Below, one piece after another: positions 44,094-55,638 of a stretch of DNA of 64,000 bases. The notes below the pieces were generated by a model. It saw only the letters and a list, made by a program, of their open reading frames with translations, had not been told where the DNA came from and ran no database searches. The stretch's first letter is position 1. Each line of letters opens with the position of its first letter. The translations under genes and the position numbers were made by a program. The DNA comes from Corynebacterium sp. HMSC036D02 (GTDB taxonomy: Bacteria; Actinomycetota; Actinomycetes; Mycobacteriales; Mycobacteriaceae): the NCBI RefSeq assembly GCF_001836165.1, contig NZ_KV827683.1:1-64000 (forward strand). The letters run 5' to 3'.

Positions 44094-47000
44094 ATGTCTA
44101 AAAACGTTCTGGCGAAGTTCCGCCCGCAGGTGGCCGGTTGGTTCCAGGACGTTTTCGCCGCCCCCACCCCGGTCCAAGAGCAGGCGTGGAAGGCGATTTC
44201 CGGCGGCGCGAACGCACTGGTTGTAGCACCAACCGGTTCCGGTAAGACGCTCGCGGCTTTCCTGTGGGCTTTGAATTCCTTGGTGGAGCGCGAAGGCCAG
44301 ACCGCGCTGCCGCTGAGCAATGAGCCCTCCCGCGAGGGCGCTCATGCCGGCGTGAGAGTGCTGTATATCTCACCTCTCAAGGCCCTGGGCGTGGACGTGG
44401 AGAACAATCTGCGCGCCCCGCTCAACGGCATTGCCCGCACCGCCGAACGGCTGGGCCTGGAGGTGCCGGATATTACCGTTGGCGTGCGCTCCGGGGATAC
44501 CCCGCAGGCAGAGCGTGCTCGGCAGGTGCGCAAGCCACCGGACATCCTCATCACCACGCCGGAATCGGCTTACTTGATGCTCACCTCCAAGGCGGCGGGG
44601 ATTTTGAAGACCGTGGATACCGTCATCATCGATGAGATCCACGCCCTGGCCGGTACCAAACGCGGCGTGCACCTGGCGCTGACTTTGGAGCGCCTCGGGC
44701 TCATCGCCGGGGAATTTCAACGCATTGGATTGTCGGCGACGGTGCGTCCGCTGAGTGCCGTCGCCAACTTTTTGGGCGGCGACCGTCCCGTGGACATCAT
44801 CGCGCCACCGGCGAAGAAGCGATGGCAGCTCGACGTCCACGTGCCGGTCGAGGACATGTCGGACCTGCCCACCCCGGAGCAGGGCTCGCCCATCGGGGAG
44901 GCGACTGTCGACGACCCCCTTGGCATCACCGAAGGCCCCCAGGATGCGATGCGCGTGCACGCGTATCGCAAGGAAGAAGGCGGGGCAGGAGACTCCGCCC
45001 TGCCCACGGCGAAGTCCATCTGGCCCTTCATCGAGGAAGAGCTCTACGCCGAAGTCATGGAGCACCGCTCCACCCTCGTCTTCGTCAACTCGCGCCGCAC
45101 CGCCGAGCGGCTCACCAGCCGGCTCAACGAGCTTTATGCCCAGGAGCACGACCCGGAGTCCTTGAGCCCGGCCACCCGGCGCGACCCAGCCCAGCTGATG
45201 AAGCAGGTCGACGTCGCCGGGAAGGCCCCGGCCGTCATCGCTCGTGCGCACCACGGTTCGGTATCCAAGGACGAGCGCGCGCTGACGGAGACCATGCTCA
45301 AAGAGGGAACCCTCAAGGCCGTGGTGGCCACGAGCTCCCTGGAGCTGGGCATCGACATGGGTGCGGTGGAGCTGGTGGTGCAGGTGGAATCCCCGCCGTC
45401 GGTGGCCTCGGGCCTGCAGCGCGTGGGCCGCGCCGGGCACTCCGTGGGCGCGGTCTCTCATGGCTCCTTCTATCCCAAGCACCGCGCGGACCTCGTGCAA
45501 TCAGCACTCACCGTCGCCCGCATGGAGGAGGGCCTCATCGAAGAGATGCACTCCCCGCGCAACCCTTTGGATGTCTTGGCACAGCAGACGGTGGCGGCGG
45601 TGGTGGCGTCGGCAAGCGCGGGCACGAGTGAGGGACTCGAGGCCGACGCTTGGTACGAAACCGTGCGCCGCGCCTGGCCCTATAAGGACCTGGCGCGCGA
45701 GGTCTTCGACTCCGTGCTGGACCTGGTCAGTGGTGTGTACCCCTCGACGGACTTTGCTGAGCTGAAGCCGCGGGTGGTCTATGACCGCGTGACGGGCGTG
45801 CTCACTCCGCGCCCCGGCGCGCAGCGCGTGGCGGTGACCAACGGCGGCACCATCCCGGACCGCGGCATGTTTGGGGTGTTCCTCGTGGGCGGCGAGGAGA
45901 AATCGCCGCGCCGCGTGGGCGAGCTCGATGAGGAAATGGTCTATGAAACCCGGGTGGGGGATATCTTTACGCTTGGCGCGACGAGCTGGCGCGTGGAGGA
46001 GATTACGCGCGACCAGGTGCTGGTGACACCCGCGCCGGGGCACACGGGGCGTTTGCCTTTCTGGAATGGTGACTCCGCGGGGCGGCCGTATGAGCTGGGC
46101 AAGGCGTTGGGCGCATTCCGGAGAGAGGCATACGCGGATCCGTCCGTGGTGCGCGACGCTGATGAGCGCGCCCGGCGTAACATCGCCGCCTACCTGCACG
46201 AGCAGAACGAGGCCACCGGGCTCATCCCGGATGAGAAGACGCTGCTGCTGGAGCGCTTCACGGATGAGCTGGGGGATTGGCGCGTGCTGCTGCACACCCC
46301 GTTTGGTCGGCCGGTGAATGCGGCGTGGGCGCTGGCGGTGGGGCAGCGCGTGGCGGAGCGCACCGGGATGGATGCGCAGGCGGTGGCGGGCGATGATGGC
46401 ATCGTGCTGCGCCTGCCGCAGGGGGAGGCGGACCCGGATGCAGCGCTCTTTCTTTTCGACGCCGATGAGATCGCCGACATTGTCACCGAGCAGGTGGGAA
46501 ACTCCGCGCTCTTTGCTTCCCGGTTTAGGGAGTGCGCGGCGCGTGCGCTGCTTCTGCCGCGGCGTAACCCGGGCAAGCGCGCGCCCTTGTGGCAGCAACG
46601 CCAGCGCGCGGAGCAGCTTCTCGACGTCGCCCGCAACTACCCCTCGTTCCCCATCATCCTGGAGACCGTGCGCGAGTGCGTGCAGGATGTCTATGACCTG
46701 CCGGCGCTCACGGAGGTCATGCGGGAGCTGGCGCACCGCCGCGTGCGCATCGCGGAGGTCACCACGGAGCAGCCTTCGCCTTTCGCGTCCTCGCTGCTGT
46801 TCAACTACACCGGCGCGTTCATGTACGAGGGGGACTCGCCCCTAGCGGAAAAGCGCGCAGCGGCCTTGGCATTGGACTCGGCGCTGTTGGCGAAGCTGTT
46901 GGGCACGGTGGAGCTGCGCGAGCTTCTCGACGGCTCCATCATCGCCGAAGTCCACGCCCAGCTGCAGCGCACCACTCCGGAACGTCAGGCGCGCACCACT

Positions 47001-49031
47001 GAGGAGGTCGCGGACCTGCTGCGCGTGCTCGGCCCCATCCCGGTCGAGGAATTCGGTGCGCACGCCACGGTGCCACTCAGCGCACTCGATGCGCTCGGTG
47101 CACGCATTATGCGGGTGCGCATCAACGGCCGCGAGCACGTGGCGCAAGCGCTCGATGCGCCGCTGCTTCGCGACGGTCTCGGCATCCCCGTTCCGCCCGG
47201 TATTCCTGCACAGCAGGCCACGATTACCGATGCCGTCGATCAGCTGGTTAGCCGCTGGGCGCGCACGCGCGGGCCCTTTGTGGCGCGCGATGTGCAGGAA
47301 GCTTTTGGCCTGTCAGCCGCGGTGGCGCACTCGACGCTGAATGGGCTGGATTCCATCCTGGCGGGGCACTACCGCCAGGGCGTGGAGGAGCAGGAGTACT
47401 GCGCGGCGGAGGTGCTCAAGGTCATCCGCTCGCGCTCGCTGGCGGCTGCCCGAGCTGCCACGCAGCCTGTTTCTCCCGCGGCCTTCGGGCGCTTCCTGCC
47501 GGATTGGCAACAGGTGGCGGCGGTGGGCCGGCGCCCAGTGCTGCGCGGGGTGGACGGCGTCTTCGCCGTCATCGAGCAGCTGGCCGGCGTGCGCCTGCCG
47601 GCCTCGGCCTGGGAGAGCCTCATCCTTCCTGCGCGCGTCGGGGATTATTCGCCGACGATGCTCGATGAGCTCACCGCCAGCGGCGAGGTTCTCATCGTGG
47701 GCGCGGGCAAGGCCGGCTCCAACGACCCGTGGATCATGCTGCTGCCGGTGGATTATGCCGCGCAGCTCGCCCCGCAGATCTCTGCGGAGGAGGTGGGCTT
47801 GTCCATGCTGCAAACCCAGCTGCTGGAGGCTTTGCAGGGCGGCGGTAGCTACCTCATCTCCGATATTCAACCGCAGCTGAGCGGCACACCCGAGGAGGTC
47901 CGGGAGGCGCTCTGGGGCTTGGTGGAAGCAGGTCTGGTCAGCCCCGATTCCTTCGCTCCTATCCGGGCCCACCTGGCCGCAGGTGGGCGCGCCGGGCGTG
48001 CGGCGCATCGCGCGCGGCGTCGGCCAACGCGCTCGCGCCTGCGCATGGGGCGCACGTCCTTTGCGCAAGCGCACAATGCCTCGAGTACGCCGACCGCGCC
48101 CGACGTGGTGGGGCGGTGGTCGTTGTCCGTTCCCGCGGCCACCGATGCCACGTCGCGTTCCATCGCGCACGGCGAGGCCTGGCTGGACCGCTACGGCGTG
48201 CTCACCCGCGGATCCGTGGTGGCTGAGGACGTCCTGGGCGGTTTCGCCCTGGCTTATAAGGTGCTCTCCGGTTTTGAGGAATCTGGCAAGGCCATGCGCG
48301 GCTATGTCATTGAAGGCTTGGGCGCCGCGCAGTTCTCCACGCCTGCGGTCATTGACCGCCTGCGCGGGGTGGATGATTCCCCCGATGTCACGGGCTGGCC
48401 GTCCGGTACCCGCGAGCCGCAGACTTATGTTCTAGCCGCGACCGACCCTGCGAACCCCTATGGCGCGGCGCTGTCCTGGCCACCCGCTGATGCTGGCGAA
48501 TCAGCGGCCCGTCCCACCCGCGCCGCGGGTGCTTTAGTGGTGCTCATGGATGGCCTGCCCGTAGCCCACCTGACTCGCGGCGGAAAGACCTTGACCACGT
48601 TCTTCAACGCTTTGCCCGAGGGCATCGAGCGCACCGAGGTACTAGCCGCAGTGCTTGCAGGCCTCAACGAGCTGGTGGCCGCTGGGCGCTTGGGCAAGCT
48701 GGTCATTGAGAAGGCGAACGGGCGGCCCATCTTCGAATCAAAGCTGGGCGGCGAGCTGCGCACACTAGGGGCGGCACTGACCCCGAAGGGCGTGCGGATT
48801 ACTGGATCTGCCCACACCGCCTCTTCCGGCCGTGCAGGACAGCACGGCCAATCTGGAGAAGCCGCGCGCTCCGCCGAGCCTTACCGTCCCGCACGTCGCG
48901 GCGGGCGCCGCGCCGCCGAGGCGATGGAGGAGCTTTCCTTCGATGATCCGGAGGATTCCACTGAGTCTGGTGGCCCATCGACTGCACCGGGAAGCCCAGG
49001 CGGCTTCCGCCCGCGCCGCCGACGCCGCTGA
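44094..49031 (+). CDS. lhr: Lhr family ATP-dependent helicase
   Basis: 1645 residues, a large superfamily-2 helicase. Walker A APTGSGKT near residue 45, TTPESAYLML, DEIHALAG near residue 180, and motif VI QRVGRAGHS near 445 are followed by the winged-helix and Lhr-specific domains to about residue 870, and the long C-terminal half that tetramerises in mycobacterial Lhr. The tail is acidic then ends in RRRRR. It is an ATP-dependent 3'-5' translocase in DNA repair. Mycobacterial lhr is followed by nei2; here lldD separates them. Confidence 0.93.
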   Translation: MSKNVLAKFRPQVAGWFQDVFAAPTPVQEQAWKAISGGANALVVAPTGSGKTLAAFLWALNSLVEREGQTALPLSNEPSREGAHAGVRVLYISPLKALGVDVENNLRAPLNGIARTAERLGLEVPDITVGVRSGDTPQAERARQVRKPPDILITTPESAYLMLTSKAAGILKTVDTVIIDEIHALAGTKRGVHLALTLERLGLIAGEFQRIGLSATVRPLSAVANFLGGDRPVDIIAPPAKKRWQLDVHVPVEDMSDLPTPEQGSPIGEATVDDPLGITEGPQDAMRVHAYRKEEGGAGDSALPTAKSIWPFIEEELYAEVMEHRSTLVFVNSRRTAERLTSRLNELYAQEHDPESLSPATRRDPAQLMKQVDVAGKAPAVIARAHHGSVSKDERALTETMLKEGTLKAVVATSSLELGIDMGAVELVVQVESPPSVASGLQRVGRAGHSVGAVSHGSFYPKHRADLVQSALTVARMEEGLIEEMHSPRNPLDVLAQQTVAAVVASASAGTSEGLEADAWYETVRRAWPYKDLAREVFDSVLDLVSGVYPSTDFAELKPRVVYDRVTGVLTPRPGAQRVAVTNGGTIPDRGMFGVFLVGGEEKSPRRVGELDEEMVYETRVGDIFTLGATSWRVEEITRDQVLVTPAPGHTGRLPFWNGDSAGRPYELGKALGAFRREAYADPSVVRDADERARRNIAAYLHEQNEATGLIPDEKTLLLERFTDELGDWRVLLHTPFGRPVNAAWALAVGQRVAERTGMDAQAVAGDDGIVLRLPQGEADPDAALFLFDADEIADIVTEQVGNSALFASRFRECAARALLLPRRNPGKRAPLWQQRQRAEQLLDVARNYPSFPIILETVRECVQDVYDLPALTEVMRELAHRRVRIAEVTTEQPSPFASSLLFNYTGAFMYEGDSPLAEKRAAALALDSALLAKLLGTVELRELLDGSIIAEVHAQLQRTTPERQARTTEEVADLLRVLGPIPVEEFGAHATVPLSALDALGARIMRVRINGREHVAQALDAPLLRDGLGIPVPPGIPAQQATITDAVDQLVSRWARTRGPFVARDVQEAFGLSAAVAHSTLNGLDSILAGHYRQGVEEQEYCAAEVLKVIRSRSLAAARAATQPVSPAAFGRFLPDWQQVAAVGRRPVLRGVDGVFAVIEQLAGVRLPASAWESLILPARVGDYSPTMLDELTASGEVLIVGAGKAGSNDPWIMLLPVDYAAQLAPQISAEEVGLSMLQTQLLEALQGGGSYLISDIQPQLSGTPEEVREALWGLVEAGLVSPDSFAPIRAHLAAGGRAGRAAHRARRRPTRSRLRMGRTSFAQAHNASSTPTAPDVVGRWSLSVPAATDATSRSIAHGEAWLDRYGVLTRGSVVAEDVLGGFALAYKVLSGFEESGKAMRGYVIEGLGAAQFSTPAVIDRLRGVDDSPDVTGWPSGTREPQTYVLAATDPANPYGAALSWPPADAGESAARPTRAAGALVVLMDGLPVAHLTRGGKTLTTFFNALPEGIERTEVLAAVLAGLNELVAAGRLGKLVIEKANGRPIFESKLGGELRTLGAALTPKGVRITGSAHTASSGRAGQHGQSGEAARSAEPYRPARRGGRRAAEAMEELSFDDPEDSTESGGPSTAPGSPGGFRPRRRRR

Positions 49032-49050
49032 ATGATATTCACCTTCATTT

Positions 49051-49066
49051 AGCCCACGGGCTTTTC
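49051..49066 (+). terminator. short terminator after lhr
   Basis: AGCCC (49051-49055) pairs with GGGCT (49058-49062) and runs into TTTTC. The stem is short, so efficiency is doubtful. Confidence 0.45.
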
Positions 49067-49118
49067 ATGGGTCTAACCTCAAAAGCTGATAGCCCAATAG
49101 AAAAGGAGTCTTGTTTCC

Positions 49119-50387
49119 ATGCGGCTAAAGCGCCAACTACCTAACGTGTCCGAGCTCAAGAACCTCATGCGGTTCGAAGCACCCAACCTCGACCGCCGGG
49201 CTGCCCGCCTGGCAGAGGCCGCTGATGTGTGGGACCTGCGCAAGATTGCCAAGCGCCGCACACCCAAGGCGGCCTTTGACTACGTCGATGGTGCAGCCCG
49301 CGATGAGGTTAGCTACCAGGAATCTCGCGATTTCTTCCGCGATGTTCGCCTCATGCCCAACGTGCTCAACGGCGCGCACGACATCAGCCTTGGCACCGAG
49401 ATCGCCGGCGAGCCGGCAGCATTGCCCTTCGGCATCGCGCCGACCGGCTTTACCCGCTTCATGCATGCCGAAGGCGAGGACGCTGGTTCCCAAGCCGCCC
49501 GCGACGCAGGCATCCCGTTTACGCTCTCCACGATGGGCACGCGCTCGGTCGAGGAGGTCGCGGCGTCGCAAGGCAATAGCGGACGCCGCTGGTTCCAGCT
49601 TTATCTGTGGAAGGACCACTCTGCCTGCCAAGAACTCATCGAGCGCGCTGCCGCCAATGGATACGACACCCTCGTGGTTACCGTGGACACGCCCGTGGCG
49701 GGCCAGCGCCTGCGCGATACCCGCAACGGAATGCGCATCCCGCCGCGCCTGACCGCCGGCACGGTCTTCGATGCCGCGTGGCGCCCCGAGTGGTGGTTCA
49801 ACTTTCTCACCACGGACCCAGTTACCTTCGCGTCGTTGACCTCGACCACCGGCACCCTGGGCGAGCTTGTCAACACCATGTTCGACCCAGGCCTCAACTT
49901 CGAGGACCTGGCGTGGATTCGCAAGCAGTGGACGGGCAAGCTCTTCGTCAAGGGAATCGTCAATCCCGAGGACGCGCGCAAGGTCATTGACCTTGGTGCC
50001 GACGGCATCGTGGTGTCCTCCCACGGCGGGCGCCAGCTCGACCGCGTGGTCAACACCCTCCAGGCCCTTGAGGCCGTGCGCGCAGAGGTGGGCCCGGACG
50101 TGGAAATCATCTACGACTCCGGCATCATGTCCGGCGTCGACATCGCCATTGCGCTGGCTCTGGGTGCGGACTTCGTCCTCATCGGCCGCGCTTACCTCTA
50201 CGGGTTGATGGCCGGCGGCAAGCAAGGCGTCGACCGCGTCATCGAGCTGCTCGCGGAGGAGTTCAAGAACACCCTCCAGCTGCTCGGCGTGAAGAAGATC
50301 GAAGACCTATCCCGCCAGCACGTGGTCACCCCGTGGGAGCCGGGCGCGCTGGCATTCGGTGCGGGAAAGGACGCGCCGGTAGAGTAG
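49119..50387 (+). CDS. lldD: L-lactate dehydrogenase (FMN, quinone-linked)
   Basis: 422 residues, alpha-hydroxy-acid oxidase family. FMN and active-site motifs are YVDGAARDEVSY, GIAPTGFTR, WFQLYLWKD, TVDTPVAGQRLRDTRNG, and the catalytic His in VVSSHGGRQLD; IYDSGIMSGVD and LIGRAYLYGLM hold the phosphate. The closest family members oxidise L-lactate to pyruvate and pass electrons to menaquinone. The length and N-terminus match C. glutamicum LldD. AGGAG lies eleven bases before the ATG. Confidence 0.9.
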   Translation: MRLKRQLPNVSELKNLMRFEAPNLDRRAARLAEAADVWDLRKIAKRRTPKAAFDYVDGAARDEVSYQESRDFFRDVRLMPNVLNGAHDISLGTEIAGEPAALPFGIAPTGFTRFMHAEGEDAGSQAARDAGIPFTLSTMGTRSVEEVAASQGNSGRRWFQLYLWKDHSACQELIERAAANGYDTLVVTVDTPVAGQRLRDTRNGMRIPPRLTAGTVFDAAWRPEWWFNFLTTDPVTFASLTSTTGTLGELVNTMFDPGLNFEDLAWIRKQWTGKLFVKGIVNPEDARKVIDLGADGIVVSSHGGRQLDRVVNTLQALEAVRAEVGPDVEIIYDSGIMSGVDIAIALALGADFVLIGRAYLYGLMAGGKQGVDRVIELLAEEFKNTLQLLGVKKIEDLSRQHVVTPWEPGALAFGAGKDAPVE

Positions 50388-50414
50388 GCACCCGTTCGGT
50401 GAGGAGGTTCTGCT

Positions 50415-51236
50415 GTGCCCGAGGGTGATTCCGTACTGCAGCTGTCGAACCGGCTGCAGTTCATGGACGGCCGGCGCGTGATCTCCTCCTCCCTGCGCGT
50501 GCCGCGCTATGCCACCGTGCGCTTCGACGGGCTGGTGTGCGAGGAGGTCTGGCCCTATGGCAAGCACCTCTTCATGGATTTCGGCGGCGAGCTCATCCTG
50601 CATACCCACCTCAAGATGGAGGGCACGTGGGCCATCCACTATGCCGGGGACCGCTGGCGCAAGCCCGGCCACAGCGCACGCGTGGTGCTGCAGATGGAGA
50701 ACACCCCGCGCGATATTGAGTTGGTAGGGCATTGGCTAGGGCTGGTCGAGGTCTTTCCAGCCCGCGAGTTTGAGCAGCGCATGGCGCACCTGGGCCCAGA
50801 CATCCTCGCGCCCGAGTGGTTAGACGGCGGCTTCGAGGAGGCCGTTCGCCGCATCGAATCACGCCCCGAGCGCAGCATCGGCGCCGCGCTCTTGGACCAG
50901 CGCAACGTGGCGGGTTTGGGCAACGAGTACCGCGCCGAGATCTGCTTCCTAGCCGGCGTTCATCCAGCAACACCGGTAGCGCTTGTCGACGTCCCTCATA
51001 TCCTCACCATCTCCCGCCGCCTCATCTGGGCTAACCGGGACTCGCCGATACGCGTAACGACCGGCGTGAAGCGGGCAGGGGAGACCACGTACGTCTTCGG
51101 CCGCAACCGTCAGCGCTGTCGGCGCTGCGGCACGCTGATTGAGAAGTCCACGTTGGGAGGAGTGGACGCGGGCGGCGACGAAGGTGAGCTAGAACGCGTC
51201 ATCTGGTGGTGCCCGCACTGCCAGCCGCATCGCTAG
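50415..51236 (+). CDS. nei2: endonuclease VIII-like DNA glycosylase
   Basis: 273 residues from GTG 50415 (GAGGAGG upstream). The processed N-terminus PEGDSV supplies Pro2 and Glu3 for catalysis; the helix-two-turn-helix (LLDQRNVAGLGNEYRAEICF) and a C-terminal zinc finger (CRRCG...WWCPHC) are present. It removes oxidised pyrimidines. In mycobacteria nei2 directly follows lhr. Confidence 0.9.
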   Translation: MPEGDSVLQLSNRLQFMDGRRVISSSLRVPRYATVRFDGLVCEEVWPYGKHLFMDFGGELILHTHLKMEGTWAIHYAGDRWRKPGHSARVVLQMENTPRDIELVGHWLGLVEVFPAREFEQRMAHLGPDILAPEWLDGGFEEAVRRIESRPERSIGAALLDQRNVAGLGNEYRAEICFLAGVHPATPVALVDVPHILTISRRLIWANRDSPIRVTTGVKRAGETTYVFGRNRQRCRRCGTLIEKSTLGGVDAGGDEGELERVIWWCPHCQPHR

Positions 51237-51246
51237 GCTGGGATGC

Positions 51247-51660
51247 ATGAAGATCATTTTGAACATCATCTGGTTGGCAACTGGTGGCCTTGTCCTCGCA
51301 CTGGGCTACTTTCTCCTAGGCATCCTGGCCTGCATCCCCGTCGTGACGATTCCCGCCGGTGTGGCCTCGATGCGTATGGCGAATTTCGCCCTGTGGCCCT
51401 TTGGGCGCTCCGTCATTCAACCGGTCAAAGGTACCGGCGGCATGTCTCGGTTCTCTAACGTTGTCTGGTTCCTTGTCGCTGGCCTGTGGCTGGCCATCGG
51501 CCACGTCACCACTGCAGCGGCGCAGGCCGTGACCATCGTGGGCATCCCGGTGGCTCTGGCCAACCTGAAGATGATCCCGGTGACGTGCTTCCCGTTCGGC
51601 CGCAAGATTGTGGACTCTGACCACATTCCGTTCGGCTGGGAGTCGATGATCAAGCTTTAG
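51247..51660 (+). CDS. YccF domain membrane protein
   Basis: 137 residues with two YccF modules, each a hydrophobic hairpin ending in FALWPFGR (first) and KMIPVTCFPFGR (second). Three to four membrane segments. The function of YccF proteins is unknown. It begins 11 bp after nei2; TAGGCT overlapping the nei2 stop could serve as a -10 for a leaderless message. Confidence 0.85.
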   Translation: MKIILNIIWLATGGLVLALGYFLLGILACIPVVTIPAGVASMRMANFALWPFGRSVIQPVKGTGGMSRFSNVVWFLVAGLWLAIGHVTTAAAQAVTIVGIPVALANLKMIPVTCFPFGRKIVDSDHIPFGWESMIKL

Positions 51661-51712
51661 AGTTTCTGTCTCCGGTTGCGGGGTTGCCAAGGGTGCTTTA
51701 GTGTTCTGAGGC

Positions 51713-52780
51713 ATGGGGGATTTAGAGACCTACTTCTCCTACCGCAACTCGGGGATTAAGTTGGTGGAGCAGGCGGTAGGAGGCGAGAAACGTTTACGCG
51801 CACTCGGCGCTGGACCGGCCGACGCCGCCGAACTGGCGCGCTTAAACTACATCTACTTCGGCGCCACCAAGTTCACGGGCAAGCAACGCACCGCCCGCAG
51901 CCGAGCTTTAGAACAAGGCCATGACCTGGCCACGCTGAGCCTTATTGAGTCCTACACGAAGAAGCTGAAGAATCAGCTTCATGTGTGGAACCTGCGTGTA
52001 AAGCTCGCCGGCACGCCCGCCCACAACATCCCCGCCGTGGCGGCTAAACGCCTCAAAGAGCTCAAGCCCAAACGTATTCCCACGCCCGGGGTGCGCATGA
52101 CCTACCGTGCTGATGGGCCGCACTCGCTGACCATTACCGATGACCCTTTGACCGTCACTGAGATGCGCGGCGTGCTGGAATCCATCAACAAGGACAACCT
52201 GCTTGATGCTTCCAGGCACGTCTTCTTCAACAAATCTCACGGCGGTACCAAACCGGCGGTGCTCACCAGCGTGGTCGTTACCTTGGACAAGCTCGACAAG
52301 ATTGTGAGCGGCGACGGTGATGACATCGTGCTCGAACTAACCAATGGCGGCCGCATGACCGGCACGGAATTTCTGAACTATAAGTTTGCCGAGATCGGCT
52401 ACGTAACCCTCATCCACCCCACGATCGGGCCGGTGTGGCTGCACCGCATGAAACGTTTGGCCGGGTTTGAGCAGCGCATGATGGCCAGCGCCGAGCATCC
52501 CACCTGTGCCAGGAAGGGATGTAATAAACCTGCTGATTATGCCCAGGTACACCACCTCATCCCATGGAAAGCAGGAGGTACCACCGACCCGCCGAATCTG
52601 ACAATGTTGTGTGCCTATCACAACGGCGTCAATGATGATGACCCGGAGAAACCCACCGGTGCCGGCTATGTCTTCCGACTACGCGGCGATGTGGATTACA
52701 TCCCTCCCTGGGGAGAACCGATAACCGCCCAGGCTGCGTATCAAGCCGCACAACGCGGACTTGGACCGCGTGGCGGGTAA
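51713..52780 (+). CDS. HNH endonuclease domain protein (DUF222-like)
   Basis: 355 residues. The C-terminal HNH nuclease motif is CARKGCNKPADYAQVHHLIPWKAGG...NLTMLCAYHN, with two zinc cysteine pairs. The N-terminal 230 residues resemble the DUF222-type region of the multicopy actinobacterial HNH proteins (13E12-like). Such genes are often repeated and regarded as selfish. It lies between YccF and the convergent pgi. Confidence 0.75.
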   Translation: MGDLETYFSYRNSGIKLVEQAVGGEKRLRALGAGPADAAELARLNYIYFGATKFTGKQRTARSRALEQGHDLATLSLIESYTKKLKNQLHVWNLRVKLAGTPAHNIPAVAAKRLKELKPKRIPTPGVRMTYRADGPHSLTITDDPLTVTEMRGVLESINKDNLLDASRHVFFNKSHGGTKPAVLTSVVVTLDKLDKIVSGDGDDIVLELTNGGRMTGTEFLNYKFAEIGYVTLIHPTIGPVWLHRMKRLAGFEQRMMASAEHPTCARKGCNKPADYAQVHHLIPWKAGGTTDPPNLTMLCAYHNGVNDDDPEKPTGAGYVFRLRGDVDYIPPWGEPITAQAAYQAAQRGLGPRGG

Positions 52781-52880
52781 ACCGCCACGCAGCACGAAGG
52801 ACACGCAACGCAAAGGAAACGCACCACCACGCGGACGCCCACAGGGCCTCTGCGGCGTTGGCGATCCCACATCTCGATTG

Positions 52881-52922
52881 ACGCGTTAAAACGCGTGAAC
52901 CCCCGACCGTTCGGCCGGGGGG
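52881..52922. terminator. two hairpins between the HNH gene and pgi
   Basis: ACGCGT-TAAA-ACGCGT (52881-52896) is followed by CCCCCG-A-CCG paired with CGG-C-CGGGGG (52900-52921). Neither has a clear U tract; they separate convergent genes. Confidence 0.5.
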
Positions 52923-52941
52923 AGACGTCGCCAAGCAGTGC

Positions 52942-54576
<1,635 letters not shown>

Positions 54577-54677
54577 TGCAAAAGCCTTTCTGGCAGGTAG
54601 CAGACATGAAACTTACTGTGTCCACCGTAGTCCAGAAACCCCTTCGCTGCCGAAGCAGAAGGCTGCACTGCGATGAA

Positions 54678-55571
54678 CTAGGCGTAGAGCTTTAAATCGA
54701 ATTGCTTCATCGTGTTTCCGATCTCCATGGCGCCCACTTCGACGTCAGAGGGGTCCTGGTCGTTGCCGAAGGACAGCACACCAACGGCCCAGAGTTTGCC
54801 GTCGATGGAAGCATAGACTGGTCCGCCACTGTCGCCTGGGGCGCTGTCATTGCCGAAAGTAAACAGCCCCTGATCCTCGTGGCGGTCGATGAAGTTGCCA
54901 CAGGAGACTCCTCGCGTCGAGCCGGCGCGGCAAATTGTGGGCTTCGTCAAAGCTACCTCCTCAAGAGGCATCCATCCCGCCAAAGGAGCATTAAGGGCCG
55001 GTGACGTCGACACTTGTGCAGCTGGGTTGGAGACTTCGATAAGCGCGATGTCGGCCGAGTTAATCCTGTCCGTATTGGTATTACGGGCCTCTAACACCAT
55101 TTCGCCGATCTTCACGTTGTCTCCAGCGCGATCCTTATAGAAAAAGGTGTCGCCCTTGTCCCCGCAGTGGCCGGCGGTGAGAATAAAGAGGCGCTCGCCA
55201 TCGCCTACGAAGTGCCCGGCTGAACACCGATTATCGCCAGCGGCGTTATAAATAGCTGCTCCTGGCGTCAGCAACCCCACCGTCATGAAGTACTCAGCGG
55301 CTTCCGGCTGGGCCAAGTCCACGCGGGGATCAGGGCGCTCCGCTTGGGGGATTTCAGTGGTGTTATCCCAGAGAGAATTGCTGTCGAGGACCTCTTCCGA
55401 ACCTCTATTTGTTCCGGAATCCTGTGTGCGGCCGGAATCGCCGACGGCGGGAAGGTTCAGGGTCGTGGTGGTAATGGAAGCGACGTGGGAGGAAGAACCG
55501 CTGCAGGCGGTCAGCACGAAGGCAGAACTAGCTGCGGCGAGAGTTGCAGCGAGACGAGAGAAAAAGCGCAT
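54678..55571 (-). CDS. secreted trypsin-like serine protease, lipoprotein
   Basis: About 297 residues. The lipoprotein signal ends in LTAC. The catalytic triad is His in LTAGHCG, Asp in SADIALIEV, and Ser in APGDSGGPVY; CRAGSTRGVSCG adds a disulfide-like pair. It is an S1-family protease exposed outside the membrane. The ATG at 55571 (MRFFSRLAATL) is preferred; an in-frame start at 55589 adds six residues. Confidence 0.85.
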   Translation of the reverse strand: MRFFSRLAATLAAASSAFVLTACSGSSSHVASITTTTLNLPAVGDSGRTQDSGTNRGSEEVLDSNSLWDNTTEIPQAERPDPRVDLAQPEAAEYFMTVGLLTPGAAIYNAAGDNRCSAGHFVGDGERLFILTAGHCGDKGDTFFYKDRAGDNVKIGEMVLEARNTNTDRINSADIALIEVSNPAAQVSTSPALNAPLAGWMPLEEVALTKPTICRAGSTRGVSCGNFIDRHEDQGLFTFGNDSAPGDSGGPVYASIDGKLWAVGVLSFGNDQDPSDVEVGAMEIGNTMKQFDLKLYA

Positions 55572-55638
55572 GAAGAGAGAGTAGCTCACGACCAGGCGTG
55601 AGGAGCGGGCGTTGGGGACTATTCCGCGAGGTGCTTAG

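Noticed and set aside
45501..46736. 411-residue open frame on the minus strand
   Set aside because: Fully inside lhr, Arg/His-rich low-complexity translation, no start signals.
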